Assembly: GCA_027307335.1 (NCBI GenBank)
Contig: DAHUXD010000024.1
Span: 53,955-117,954, forward strand
Source: Acidobacteriota bacterium
Lineage (GTDB): Bacteria > Acidobacteriota > Thermoanaerobaculia > UBA5066 > Gp7-AA6
Reading direction: 5' to 3'
DNA length: 64,000 bases
The notes below the pieces were generated by a model. The model was not told the origin of the DNA. It saw nothing but the letters and a program-made list of their open reading frames with translations, and ran no database searches. Position 1 is the first letter of the stretch, and each line of letters begins with the position of its first letter. Shown here piece after piece: positions 25,550 to 34,674 of the stretch. The position numbers were made by a program, and so were the translations under genes.

Positions 25550-27744
25550 GCGCGCGCCATCGAGGCGCGCGCCTCGCCGCCGCGGCGCCCCTCCAGTCCG
25601 GCATCAGCGCGCTCTCGGCGTTCCAGAAGGAGTCCACCAGCCGGCCGAGGCTCAAGGCGAATCTGGTCGTGCGCCGCGTCGTGCAGATGGGCGAGGCCAA
25701 CTGGGTCGTCAAGAACCCCGACCGGACGCAGTACTACAGCTTCGACGAGAGCACCTGGGATCTCATCCGGCTCTTCGACGGAACCCGGACGCTCCCGGAG
25801 ATCCACGACGCGTACCAGGCCCGCTTCTCGGAGCCGATCGCCCCGTCGCTCGTCCCCGAATACGAGGAGAGCCTGCGGAGCATGGACCTGCTCGAGAAGT
25901 CCTCGGTCGAGCGCCAGCTCGAGCAGCTCGCCTGGATCAAGGACGCCCGCCGCCGCACCGCCGAGCAGAAGGCGGAGGGCTTCGACATCTTCCTCATTCC
26001 CTTCCACGTCTTCGACCCCAACGAGTTCATGAACCGGACCCAGAAGTACGTCCGGTGGATCTGGAGGCCGGCGACCGTTTTCGTCTCGCTCGTGATGATC
26101 GCCCTGATGACCGGAGTGATCGTGCGGCACTTCGGTCCGATCTGGGAGCAGACGCTCGAGCTCTACGCGTTCCTCCGCAAGCCGTTCTGGGACGCGATCC
26201 AGTTCTTCGTGATCCTGTGCGGCATCGGACTCGTCCACGAGATGGCGCACGGCTACGTCTGCAAGTTCTACGGAGGCGACGTGCACGACATCGGCGTCGC
26301 CCTCCTCTACTTCATGCCCGCGTTCTACTGCGACACGACGGACGCGCTGCTCTTCCAGAACAAGTGGCACCGCCTCTGGGTCGTGCTGGCCGGCATGTAC
26401 ATCGAGGCGATCATCTGCAGCTTCGCCGTGGCCGCGTGGGTGGCGTCGTATCCGGACACGCTCCTCCACGAGCTCGCGTACAAGCTGATGCTCTTCACGG
26501 GCGTGTCGACGCTCTTCTTCAACATCAACCCGCTGCGGAAGGTCGACGGCTATCACGCGCTCTGCAGCGTCATCGAGATTCCGGAGCTGCGCGAGGACTC
26601 GATCGAATACCTCGGCGCGCTCTTCAAGCGCCACGTGCTCCGGCTGAACGTCGAGGTGCCGCCCATCTCGCGGCGCAAGCGGCGGATCTTCCTCGTCTAC
26701 GCGCCGCTCGCTCTCGGCTTCACCGTGTTCATCATGGTGTTCATCGCGAAGCTCTTCTACAACTTCTACGCGAAGTACTTCCCGCACGTGGCGGGCGTGC
26801 TACTCGCGCTGACGCTGCTCCGCCTCTTCCGCAAGGACGTCCGCGCCTTCCTCCAGGGCGTCCGGCTGATGTACATCGACAAGAAGGAGCTGCTCATGTC
26901 CGGAAGGGCCCGCGTCGGAGTCCTCGTCGGCCTCGCGGCGATCCTCCTCGTGCTCGCGGTCCCCTGGGCGCCGTGGACGCTCGAGACCGAGGCGGTCCTG
27001 CAACCCTGGACCGAGGCGAGCCTCCAGGCGCCCGAAGACGCGACGATCGCGTCGGTCCGCTTCCGCGAGGGCGACCCGGTCGGCCGGGGCGACGTGGTCG
27101 CGGTGCTCGACAGCCCCGGCGCGGCCTCGAGCGTCGAGAGCGCCGTCGCGGTGCGCGAGGGCTTGCGCAAGCGGACCGGACGGGAGCTCGAAGCCGGGGA
27201 CGCGGCCGCGCTCGCGCACGCGGAGCACCGCGAGCAGGCCGCGGAGATGACGCTCCGGAGCGAGGAGTCCCGCTTCGACCGGCTGTCGGTGCGGAGCCCG
27301 ATCGCGGGGCGCATGCTGACCCGGCGGACGCAGGACCTCGCGGGCCGCTACGTGGCGTCCGGCGCGGTGATCGCCCGCGTCGGCGACTGCGCACGCCTGA
27401 AGGCCGAGATCCCCGTCAGCGAGCGGCTCCTCTCGTATCTGCATCCCGGCTCGCGCGTGACGATGCAGCTGCCGGCGCGCCCGACCCGACTCCTCCACGG
27501 GGAGATCGCGCAGCTCGGCGCAGCCGCGCACGAGCTGCCGCCGACGGCCGACGGCAAGGCGCAGACCCTCCGCGCCGGAGAGACGCCCGAGCGCTTCATC
27601 GCGGTCGTCGCGTTCGACAACGCGGACGGCCGCTGGCTGCCGGGGATGACCGGTCGGGCCAAGATCCTCCTCGGACGCCGCTCGTTTCTCTGGCGCTCGT
27701 GGCGCGTGCTGCGCCACTGGCTCCAGACGGTGATCTGGTGGTGA
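25546..27744 (+). CDS. PqqD-like / M50 site-2-protease-like / HlyD-like adaptor fusion
   Basis: 732 residues. Residues 35-125 resemble a PqqD-type peptide-binding (RRE) winged helix (WVVKNPDRTQYYSFDESTWDLI and the following helix). A polytopic core follows with the zinc motif HEMAHG at 231-236 and the second metal-site motif NPLRKVDGYH (Asp334), as in M50 proteases. After the last TM (GVLVGLAAILLVLAVPW) a HlyD-like adaptor runs to the C-terminus (ASVRFREGDPVGRGDVVAVLDS in part, RSPIAGRMLTRR). The likely job is membrane-embedded proteolysis or handling of a peptide together with its export. The gene is translationally coupled to the GAF-adaptor gene and convergent with the hexapeptide-repeat gene. 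Confidence 0.8.
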   Translation: MSARHRGARLAAAAPLQSGISALSAFQKESTSRPRLKANLVVRRVVQMGEANWVVKNPDRTQYYSFDESTWDLIRLFDGTRTLPEIHDAYQARFSEPIAPSLVPEYEESLRSMDLLEKSSVERQLEQLAWIKDARRRTAEQKAEGFDIFLIPFHVFDPNEFMNRTQKYVRWIWRPATVFVSLVMIALMTGVIVRHFGPIWEQTLELYAFLRKPFWDAIQFFVILCGIGLVHEMAHGYVCKFYGGDVHDIGVALLYFMPAFYCDTTDALLFQNKWHRLWVVLAGMYIEAIICSFAVAAWVASYPDTLLHELAYKLMLFTGVSTLFFNINPLRKVDGYHALCSVIEIPELREDSIEYLGALFKRHVLRLNVEVPPISRRKRRIFLVYAPLALGFTVFIMVFIAKLFYNFYAKYFPHVAGVLLALTLLRLFRKDVRAFLQGVRLMYIDKKELLMSGRARVGVLVGLAAILLVLAVPWAPWTLETEAVLQPWTEASLQAPEDATIASVRFREGDPVGRGDVVAVLDSPGAASSVESAVAVREGLRKRTGRELEAGDAAALAHAEHREQAAEMTLRSEESRFDRLSVRSPIAGRMLTRRTQDLAGRYVASGAVIARVGDCARLKAEIPVSERLLSYLHPGSRVTMQLPARPTRLLHGEIAQLGAAAHELPPTADGKAQTLRAGETPERFIAVVAFDNADGRWLPGMTGRAKILLGRRSFLWRSWRVLRHWLQTVIWW

Positions 27745-27817
27745 GCCCCGACTCGTTCGACGCACGGATGCGCCACCGTCATGGGATGGTGATCCGAACG
27801 CTCAAAGAGCCGCCCAT

Positions 27818-27843
27818 AAAAAACGCCCCGCCGAAGCGGGGCG
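27818..27843 (-). terminator. Intrinsic terminator of the hexapeptide-repeat gene
   Basis: Stem CGCCCCG/CGGGGCG with a 6-base loop (27824-27843). On the minus strand it is followed by six T residues (27823-27818). It lies 23 bases beyond the stop of the repeat-protein gene and separates it from the convergent M50 gene. Confidence 0.85.
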
Positions 27844-27866
27844 TTCGAACCGAACGGAAAGGGCTT

Positions 27867-28202
27867 CTACTGACCGCGCATTGACTTCGCCGAGCGCATC
27901 GACTTGGCGGAGCGCATCGACTTGGCCGCCTTCATCGACTTCGCCGAGCGCATCGACTTCGCGGCGCGCAGGGACTTCGCGGCCCGCATCGACTTCGCGG
28001 CGCGGAGCGACTTCGCGGCGCGCAGCGACTTCGCGGAACGCATCGCCTTGGCCGACTTCAGCGGAGCGCTCGGCTCGGGCGTCGAGACCGGCGGGTTCGT
28101 GCCCGGGATCCCCACGAAGCGGACTTCGGACTGATCCTGCCCGGTGGCCTGCTTGATCTTGGCCTTCTGGGCGTCGGTGAGCTTAATCGTGACATTCGCC
28201 AT
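27867..28202 (-). CDS. Small hexapeptide-repeat protein, candidate substrate of the neighbouring protease/export proteins
   Basis: 111 residues in two parts. Residues 1-48 look leader-like: MANVTIKLTDAQKAKIKQAT, then GQDQSEVRFVG and a Pro-rich hinge (PGTNPPVSTPEPSAP). Residues 51-110 are ten contiguous hexapeptides with consensus A-K-S-[M/L]-R-[A/S], ending in GQ. Codons vary synonymously between repeats, so the pattern is selected at protein level. The protein is very basic, has no cysteine and no signal peptide. RBS GGAGGG lies 9 bases before the ATG. It has its own -24/-12 promoter downstream of a sigma-54 activator gene and a strong terminator. I do not recognise a family; a multi-core peptide precursor or a nucleic-acid-binding protein are both possible. 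Confidence 0.8.
   Translation of the reverse strand: MANVTIKLTDAQKAKIKQATGQDQSEVRFVGIPGTNPPVSTPEPSAPLKSAKAMRSAKSLRAAKSLRAAKSMRAAKSLRAAKSMRSAKSMKAAKSMRSAKSMRSAKSMRGQ
27873..28052 (-). repeat. Ten tandem 18-base coding repeats
   Basis: 180 bases encode residues 51-110 of the small basic protein. Each unit is 18 bases, in frame, with mostly third-position differences (for example gcg/gcc for Ala and atg/ctg/ctc for Met/Leu). Confidence 0.9.
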
Positions 28203-28230
28203 TGTTTTCTTCCCTCCTGCCGGTCCTTAA

Positions 28231-28247
28231 CGCAAGGTCGGGGCCAG
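28231..28247 (-). promoter_or_regulatory. Sigma-54 (-24/-12) promoter of the hexapeptide-repeat gene
   Basis: On the minus strand CTGGCCCC-GACC-TTGCG: GG and GC are exactly 10 bases apart, as required, with TTGC intact at -12. Transcription would start near 28220, about 18 bases before the ATG, leaving just room for the GGAGGG RBS. The gene immediately upstream encodes a sigma-54 activator. Confidence 0.65.
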
Positions 28248-28326
28248 CTTTTTCCGGGCACTTCAGAATTCCTTCATCTTTGCTTTCAGCGACTTGAGAG
28301 CTTTCTCCTCAGAAGAAGCGCGAACT

Positions 28327-28359
28327 CGGTTGAAAAATTATTGGCCTGTCGGTTGAAAA
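28327..28359 (-). promoter_or_regulatory. Candidate upstream activator sites (direct repeat)
   Basis: CGGTTGAAAA occurs twice (plus strand, 28327-28336 and 28350-28359), 23 bases apart, about two helical turns. The pair lies 107-139 bases upstream of the predicted start of the sigma-54 promoter, where enhancer-binding proteins usually act. Confidence 0.5.
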
Positions 28360-28378
28360 TTCCACCGGGCCGCGACGG

Positions 28379-29748
<1,370 letters not shown>

Positions 29749-29752
<4 letters not shown>

Positions 29753-30450
29753 GCGGCCGCCCCGGGATCCGCGGGAAATGCCAGACGCACCACCGTGCCG
29801 CCTCCCGGCTGGGAGATGACGCGGATCCGCCCGCCGTGGAAGCGGACGATCTGGCTCGCCGTGACGAGCCCGAGACCGACGCCGTCCGGCTTCGTCGTGT
29901 GGTACGGCTGGAAGAGCCGGTCCCGCAGAAACTCGGCCGTCATCCCGGCGCCGTTGTCGATGATCTCGACGAGCGTCCGGGGACGCTTGTCGGTTCCGGC
30001 GGAAAACGACCGCACGAGCACGCGCCCCTCCGGCCCGGCGGCCTCCTGCGCGTTCTCGAGGAGACTCCCGAACGCGTCGCCCAGGTAGTAGGCGTCTCCC
30101 CAGATCGGGCGTACGGCGCCGAGCGCGAGCCGGACCGGCGTGCGGGCCGCGGCCTTCCCGCGCCGGGACGGCCGCTCGACGACCTCGCTCAGGAGCGCGT
30201 TGATGTCGAGCGAGACCTTCGCCAGGACGGCATCGCGCTCGGCCGAGAGCCGGCCGATCGTGCTCTCGAGGCGCTCGACCGACGCGGCGAGGAGCTCCTT
30301 GACCGTCTCGCGGAACTGCGGGTCGGCCCAGTGCTCCTCGAGATTCGAGAGCAGCAGGCGCAGCCGGAAGGAGACGTTCTTGACGTCGTGCACGAGCACG
30401 CGGTCGAACGTCGACCTCAGGCGGGTCGAGGAGCGGGGTCTTCCGGCCAT
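29749..30450 (-). CDS. PrsK-like histidine kinase without sensor domain
   Basis: 233 residues, far shorter than usual. The phosphoacceptor segment VLVHDVKNVSFRLRLLLSNLEEH (in two parts) with its HD-x-KN motif resembles PrsK kinases. HATPase_c boxes are complete: N-box LLENAQEAA, G1 IIDNGAGM, F-box FQPYHTTK and G2 GVGLGLVTAS. No TM or sensor domain is present, so the input must come from a partner; the membrane adaptor encoded 15 bases upstream and the GAF-adaptor protein are candidates. Its stop overlaps the start of the response-regulator gene (ATGA, 29749-29752). The kinase-regulator pairing is firm, the signal is not. Confidence 0.85.
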
Positions 30451-30465
30451 GCCCGGAGCCCTCGC

Positions 30466-31212
30466 CTAGCGCGCGTCCGGCGCGAACCGAACCTGGACGG
30501 CGAGACCGGGGCGGAGCACCGTCTTTCCGGGGTCGCGGCGGACCCGCACGATCACCTGAAACGTGCCGCTCGCCGGGTCGACGGTCGGGCTGACGAACTG
30601 GACCTCGCCCGTCGTCTTCACGTCGGGAAAGCGGTCGGCCGTGACGGCGACGCGGTCGCCCACCCGCACGCGCAGGAGCTTCTCCTCCGGCAGGTAGACG
30701 CGGGCGAGCAGCGGATCCGTCGCGCTGATCTTGAAGAGCGGATCGTTCTTGTCCTCGATGACCTTCTCGCCGACGCGCGCGTACTTCTCGGTCACGACGC
30801 CGGCGAACGGGGCGCGGATGACGCAGTAGTCCCGCACGGCCTTCGCGCGCTCCCACGTGGCGACCGCGACGAGATACTGGGCCTTCTGCGTGTCGCGGTC
30901 CTGGGGACTCATGACGCTCGACGCCACGAGCGACTCGGCCCGCTCGTACTCGATCTTCTTGAGGTCCATGTCTTCCTTGGCCTGGCGGATGGCGGCGTCG
31001 AACTCGCTCGCCTCGAGCGTCGCGAGGACCTGACCCTGCGTGACCGCGCTCCCGCGGTCGACGAGGATGGTCGCGACGATCCCGGTGATCCGCGCGGCAA
31101 CGGTCACCTCCTGATCGACCATCAGGTGCGAGGCGTAGACGCCGTCGTCCCCCCTGGGGGCGGCGGCGGCTGCGGCGGCGAGCAGCAGCCCGACAGAGAA
31201 TCGCTTCTTCAC
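30466..31212 (-). CDS. Periplasmic adaptor (membrane fusion) protein, HlyD/AcrA-like
   Basis: 248 residues from GTG. The signal peptide KKRFSVGLLLAAAAAAAPRG is followed by the lipoyl half-motif (ARITGIVATILVDRGSAVTQGQ in part), a short coiled-coil hairpin, IRAPFAGVVTEKYARVGEKV, and a beta-barrel domain (ARVYLPEEKLLRVRVGDRVAV in part). It is first in an operon with the PrsK/PrsR-like pair. No pump gene lies beside it; together with the two fusion proteins on the other strand this makes three adaptor domains in 8 kb with no visible ABC, RND or MFS component, so the translocating component must be elsewhere or be the M50 protein itself. Confidence 0.85.
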   Translation of the reverse strand: MKKRFSVGLLLAAAAAAAPRGDDGVYASHLMVDQEVTVAARITGIVATILVDRGSAVTQGQVLATLEASEFDAAIRQAKEDMDLKKIEYERAESLVASSVMSPQDRDTQKAQYLVAVATWERAKAVRDYCVIRAPFAGVVTEKYARVGEKVIEDKNDPLFKISATDPLLARVYLPEEKLLRVRVGDRVAVTADRFPDVKTTGEVQFVSPTVDPASGTFQVIVRVRRDPGKTVLRPGLAVQVRFAPDAR

Positions 31213-31254
31213 GGTGTCGTTCGGACGCGGGAATGCTATCGTTTGAATCGACCC

Positions 31255-31599
31255 ATGTCGATTGCGATCGCCGACGAAAAGCCCGCGATCGAGCAGAAGG
31301 GGCTGCGGGCGAACTTCTGCTGGACGATGGCCGATCCCTGGGACGAGCGGAGGCTCGCGGCCTTCCTCATGACCAAGCACCGGCGGAGCGACTCCGACTG
31401 GACCCGGCGCCCATCGCCGTTCTTCGCGTCCCTGGGACAGTCGACCATCGAGTGCTCGGTGCCCGTCGCGCGGCCGGAGGCGCTCGCCGAGCTCGCCGCG
31501 ATTCTGACGGCCGAGCTGAAGGGCATCCTCACCGGCGCGACCCAGATCCATGCCCAGATGATGGCGGGCGCGGACTGGAAGTCGGTCTCGCCTCCGTAG
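31255..31599 (+). CDS. Small hypothetical protein
   Basis: 114 residues, divergent from the adaptor gene with a 42-base gap. It is mixed alpha/beta-like: an N-terminal acidic stretch, SPFFASLGQSTIECSVPVA and a helix PEALAELAAILTAELKGIL. No family recognised. There is no clear Shine-Dalgarno sequence. Its C-terminal residues GADWKSVSPP look like the translation of a dispersed DNA repeat often read in such genomes, so the C-terminus, or even the whole call, may be wrong. An antisense frame also spans the region, but it has less sensible composition. Confidence 0.45.
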   Translation: MSIAIADEKPAIEQKGLRANFCWTMADPWDERRLAAFLMTKHRRSDSDWTRRPSPFFASLGQSTIECSVPVARPEALAELAAILTAELKGILTGATQIHAQMMAGADWKSVSPP

Positions 31600-31802
31600 T
31601 CGGAAGGCCGACGGCGGCGGTCCGGCGACGGGGCCGGAGGCCGAAATTGCCGGTTTTTCGTCGGTGATCGGCCGCCGGCGATGTGCGGCCGGTCCCATTT
31701 CTCCTGGCTCCAACCGCCGCTCGGCCGGTATACCCTGTCCCCGCCCCGGGGGTCTCTGACCCGGGCCGACCGCAGACAACGGGAAGGGGCTAGGAGGTGG
31801 CC

Positions 31803-32930
31803 ATGATCTCGGTTCCCTCGCTTCGCCTGAACCAATTCGGCGTGCGCTTCTACGAGGCCCTCCTGTCGGGCGCCGACCTCCAGACCCTGGTCGGGTTCGA
31901 GGTCCTCTCCTTCGGCCCGGGCAGCCAGACGACCCGCGGTCACCACCCCAAGGCGACCGGCCGCGTCAACTGGGAGTTCTTAGAGCGCAAGATCTCGGCC
32001 TCCGAGCAGGCCTTTCAGCGGCCGATCATCAAGAAGAAGATCGACGAGCTCGTCGCGTACTACCTCCAGTGCGCCGACTCGGGAACCCTCCCCGCGATCC
32101 CGGGCAGCGTCCTCCTGGTCTCGGAGAAGCGGCTCGAGTTCGCCCCATCGAGCGGCCGGTCCGACGCCGGAGCGCTGAAGCTCCCGGAGGAGTCGGGGAT
32201 CCTGCGGGCCCTCGACGGCCAGCACCGCCTGCTCGCGCTCCACCAGCTCGCCGAGAAGCACAGCCTGCGGGACTTCCAGGTGCCGGCGGTCGTCTTCGAC
32301 AGCCTGACCGCCGACCAGGTCGTCGAGCTTTTCGTGACCATCAACAGCAAGCACACCAAGCTGAACCCGTCGCACCTGATCTCGCTCGCCGGCCGCCGCC
32401 TCTACCGCGACGACAACCTCGCCGCGGCCCACGACGTCATCCGGACGCTCAACGAGGACGAGGGCTCGCCCCTGAAGGGCTCGATCAAGGTGCTCGGCAT
32501 CGGCAAGGGCTCCGTGACCCAGGCGTCGCTCGCCGACGAGCTCCGCGACGTGTTCGCGGCGATCGACACGGCGGGCGGCCGAGTCGCCCGCGAGTTCCGC
32601 GAGAACTCCCGGCGCTTCTTCCTGAACTACTTCAAGGCGGCGGCGCGCGCCTTCCCGACGGCGTTCGCCGGCCGGAAGTACTCGATCAAGAGCTCGACCT
32701 CCCTGCGCGCCTTCATCCGGATCGTGCCGTACGTGATCGCGATGGTGCGCAAGCGCGGCGGCGACGTCTGGTCCGCGGGCGAGCTCGACGCCGCCCTCCG
32801 TCCGTGGGCCGAGTCGATCGGCGACCGCCGTTTCGAGACCGACACGGTCTGGAAGGAGAAGCTCACGGGCGGGACCCGCTCGGGCGTCGAGATCCTCGCC
32901 CGCGAGCTGCGGCAGGGCTTGAACGCGTGA
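31803..32930 (+). CDS. DGQHR-domain protein (DndB-like fold)
   Basis: 375 residues. The defining motif LDGQHRLLALHQLA lies near residue 137, followed by VPAVVFDSLTADQVVELFVTINSKH (in parts), typical of DGQHR proteins such as DndB and DpdB. Relatives regulate or accompany DNA phosphorothioate or deazaguanine modification, but no dnd, dpd or restriction gene is found nearby, so this is a standalone member. I prefer ATG at 31803 (AGGAGG five bases upstream) to GTG at 31797, which would overlap the Shine-Dalgarno sequence. It is followed 59 bases later by lemA; co-transcription is possible but a functional link is not evident. Confidence 0.85.
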   Translation: MISVPSLRLNQFGVRFYEALLSGADLQTLVGFEVLSFGPGSQTTRGHHPKATGRVNWEFLERKISASEQAFQRPIIKKKIDELVAYYLQCADSGTLPAIPGSVLLVSEKRLEFAPSSGRSDAGALKLPEESGILRALDGQHRLLALHQLAEKHSLRDFQVPAVVFDSLTADQVVELFVTINSKHTKLNPSHLISLAGRRLYRDDNLAAAHDVIRTLNEDEGSPLKGSIKVLGIGKGSVTQASLADELRDVFAAIDTAGGRVAREFRENSRRFFLNYFKAAARAFPTAFAGRKYSIKSSTSLRAFIRIVPYVIAMVRKRGGDVWSAGELDAALRPWAESIGDRRFETDTVWKEKLTGGTRSGVEILARELRQGLNA

Positions 32931-32989
32931 CCCTCCCGGAAACGAAATGCGGCCGTTTGCGTAAGGATTAGGTAGAGGCACACGCAGAA

Positions 32990-33583
32990 ATGGCCGCAGT
33001 CGGTGGCTGCCTGATGCTGCTGGTCGCGCTCGCGGTGCTCGCCGCGATCTGGGCGATCTGGCGCTACAACAACCTCATCTCGCTGCGGAATCAGGTCGCG
33101 AACGGCTGGAAGCAGATCGACGTCCAGTTGAAGCGCCGCCACGACCTGATTCCGAACCTCGTCTCCGCCGTCCGCGGCGAGATGCAGTTCGAGCAGGACA
33201 CGCTCGAGAAGGTCATCCAGGCGCGCAACACCGCGGTCGCCGCGCGCGGCGTCGCGGACTCGGCCGACAAGGAGAACGCGCTCACGCAGACGCTGTCGCG
33301 GCTGTTCGCGCTCGCGGAGAACTATCCGAACCTGAAGTCGAACGAGCAGGTCAAGGCGCTGATGGAGGAGCTCTCCTCGACCGAGAACCGGATCGGCTTC
33401 GCGCGCCAGTTCTACAACGACATCGCGACGCGCTTCAACATCGCGCAGCAGCTGTTCCCGGACAACCTGATCGCGCAGGCCTTCAAGTTCCAGCCGGTCG
33501 AGCTGTTCGAGATCAAGGACGGCGCGGAGCGAGCCGTGCCCCAGGTCGACCTGAGCATCCGCTCCGACCGCACGAAGTCCTGA
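32990..33583 (+). CDS. lemA: LemA family protein
   Basis: 197 residues. One N-terminal TM helix (GGCLMLLVALAVLAAIWAIW) and a short periplasmic or cytoplasmic four-helix domain. The family signature is clear: YNNLISLRNQVANGWKQIDVQLKRRHDLIPNLV (in parts), then ENRIGFARQFYND and FNIAQQLFPDNLIA. LemA proteins are of uncertain function and very often sit next to an M48 (HtpX-like) protease gene, as here (34-base gap). The pair probably acts in membrane protein quality control. Confidence 0.95.
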   Translation: MAAVGGCLMLLVALAVLAAIWAIWRYNNLISLRNQVANGWKQIDVQLKRRHDLIPNLVSAVRGEMQFEQDTLEKVIQARNTAVAARGVADSADKENALTQTLSRLFALAENYPNLKSNEQVKALMEELSSTENRIGFARQFYNDIATRFNIAQQLFPDNLIAQAFKFQPVELFEIKDGAERAVPQVDLSIRSDRTKS

Positions 33584-33617
33584 GGCCCGCTCGAGTCGTC
33601 CTCGAGCCGGCGCCGCG

Positions 33618-34559
33618 ATGCCCCTGAACATCTACGACCAGCAGAAGAGGAACCTCGCGAACACGCGGCTCTTCATCGTGGGGTTCGTCGCGCTCCTTGC
33701 CGTGCTCGGGATGGGCGCCGACGGCCTCCTCTACGCCGGCGGCTTCTCCCCCGGCCTGCCGCTCGCGACGCTCGGCGCGGTCGCGGTCGGGGGCTTGTCG
33801 GCGTGGTGGTCGCTTCGCGAGGGCGACAAGGCCGTGCTCGAGTCGACGGCCGCCGTGCCGCTCGACCCCTCCGACCCGCGGCAGCGCGTGCTCGAGAACG
33901 TCGTCGAGGAGATGGCGATCGCGGCCGGCGTGCCGAAGCCGGCGATCTACGTCGTCCCCGACCCCGATCCCAACGCCTTCGCGACCGGCGCCGGTCCCGA
34001 GCGCTCGTCGATCGCGGTCACGCGCGGCCTCCTCGAGCGGCTCGACCGCGACGAGCTCCAGGCCGTCGTCGCCCACGAGATGTCCCACGTCCGCAACTAC
34101 GACGTCCGGCTGATGACGGTCGTGGCCGCGCTCGCCGGCGCCGTGCTGCTCCTCGCGGACTGGAGCCGCCGCGGCCTCTGGTGGGGCGGGCGGCGGCGGG
34201 ACTCCGACGGCAAGGGCGGCGTCTTCTTCTTCGCGCTCTGGTTCCTCGCGGTGCTGCTCGCGCCGTTCATCGCCCAGATCGTGTCGCTCGCCGTGTCCCG
34301 GCAGCGCGAGTACCTCGCGGACGCATCCGGCGCCGAGCTGACCCGGCATCCGCTGGCCCTCGCGTCGGCGCTCGAGAAGATCGCCGCCGCGGTCGAGCCC
34401 ACGCGCTCGATCAAGCAGGGCATCGCCCACCTCTGCATCGAGGATCCGCGGGGCGGGACGGACGGGCAGCGGCAGGGCTGGTTCGCCGGCCTCTGGTCGA
34501 CCCACCCTCCGATCGCCCGCCGCATCGAGCTCCTGAAGGAGATGGCCTACCGGGCTTAA
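33618..34559 (+). CDS. HtpX-like M48 membrane metallopeptidase
   Basis: 313 residues. Two N-terminal TM helices (residues 17-35 and 43-63) precede the catalytic domain. The zinc motif HEMSH is at 153-157, and the third ligand is Glu in REYLADASGAELTRHP. Two further hydrophobic segments lie between them (LMTVVAALAGAVLLLADW and FFFALWFLAVLLAPFIAQI), as in HtpX. It degrades damaged membrane proteins in the family prototype. Its position behind lemA is a recurring gene pair. A hairpin (34637-34655) lies after its stop, shared with the convergent gene. Confidence 0.9.
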   Translation: MPLNIYDQQKRNLANTRLFIVGFVALLAVLGMGADGLLYAGGFSPGLPLATLGAVAVGGLSAWWSLREGDKAVLESTAAVPLDPSDPRQRVLENVVEEMAIAAGVPKPAIYVVPDPDPNAFATGAGPERSSIAVTRGLLERLDRDELQAVVAHEMSHVRNYDVRLMTVVAALAGAVLLLADWSRRGLWWGGRRRDSDGKGGVFFFALWFLAVLLAPFIAQIVSLAVSRQREYLADASGAELTRHPLALASALEKIAAAVEPTRSIKQGIAHLCIEDPRGGTDGQRQGWFAGLWSTHPPIARRIELLKEMAYRA

Positions 34560-34636
34560 CGCGTTCGAGCCGGAGCGTGGGACCGCAGGCTCATTCGAGG
34601 GCGCTCGTGCTCCAGCGACGTTCCCTCTCTCTCGGT

Positions 34637-34655
34637 CGGGCCGCGAAGCGGCCCG
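34637..34655. terminator. Symmetric hairpin between convergent genes
   Basis: Arms CGGGCCGC/GCGGCCCG with loop GAA, between the M48 gene stop and the stop of the minus-strand phospholipase C-like gene. There is no T-tract on either strand, so its termination strength is uncertain. Confidence 0.45.
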
Positions 34656-34674
34656 CTCAGAGTCCGAGAAGCGG

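Noticed and set aside
27873..28052. 18-base repeats considered as a CRISPR or satellite array
   Set aside because: There are no spacers, the repeats are in frame, and the variation is mainly at third codon positions, so they are coding.
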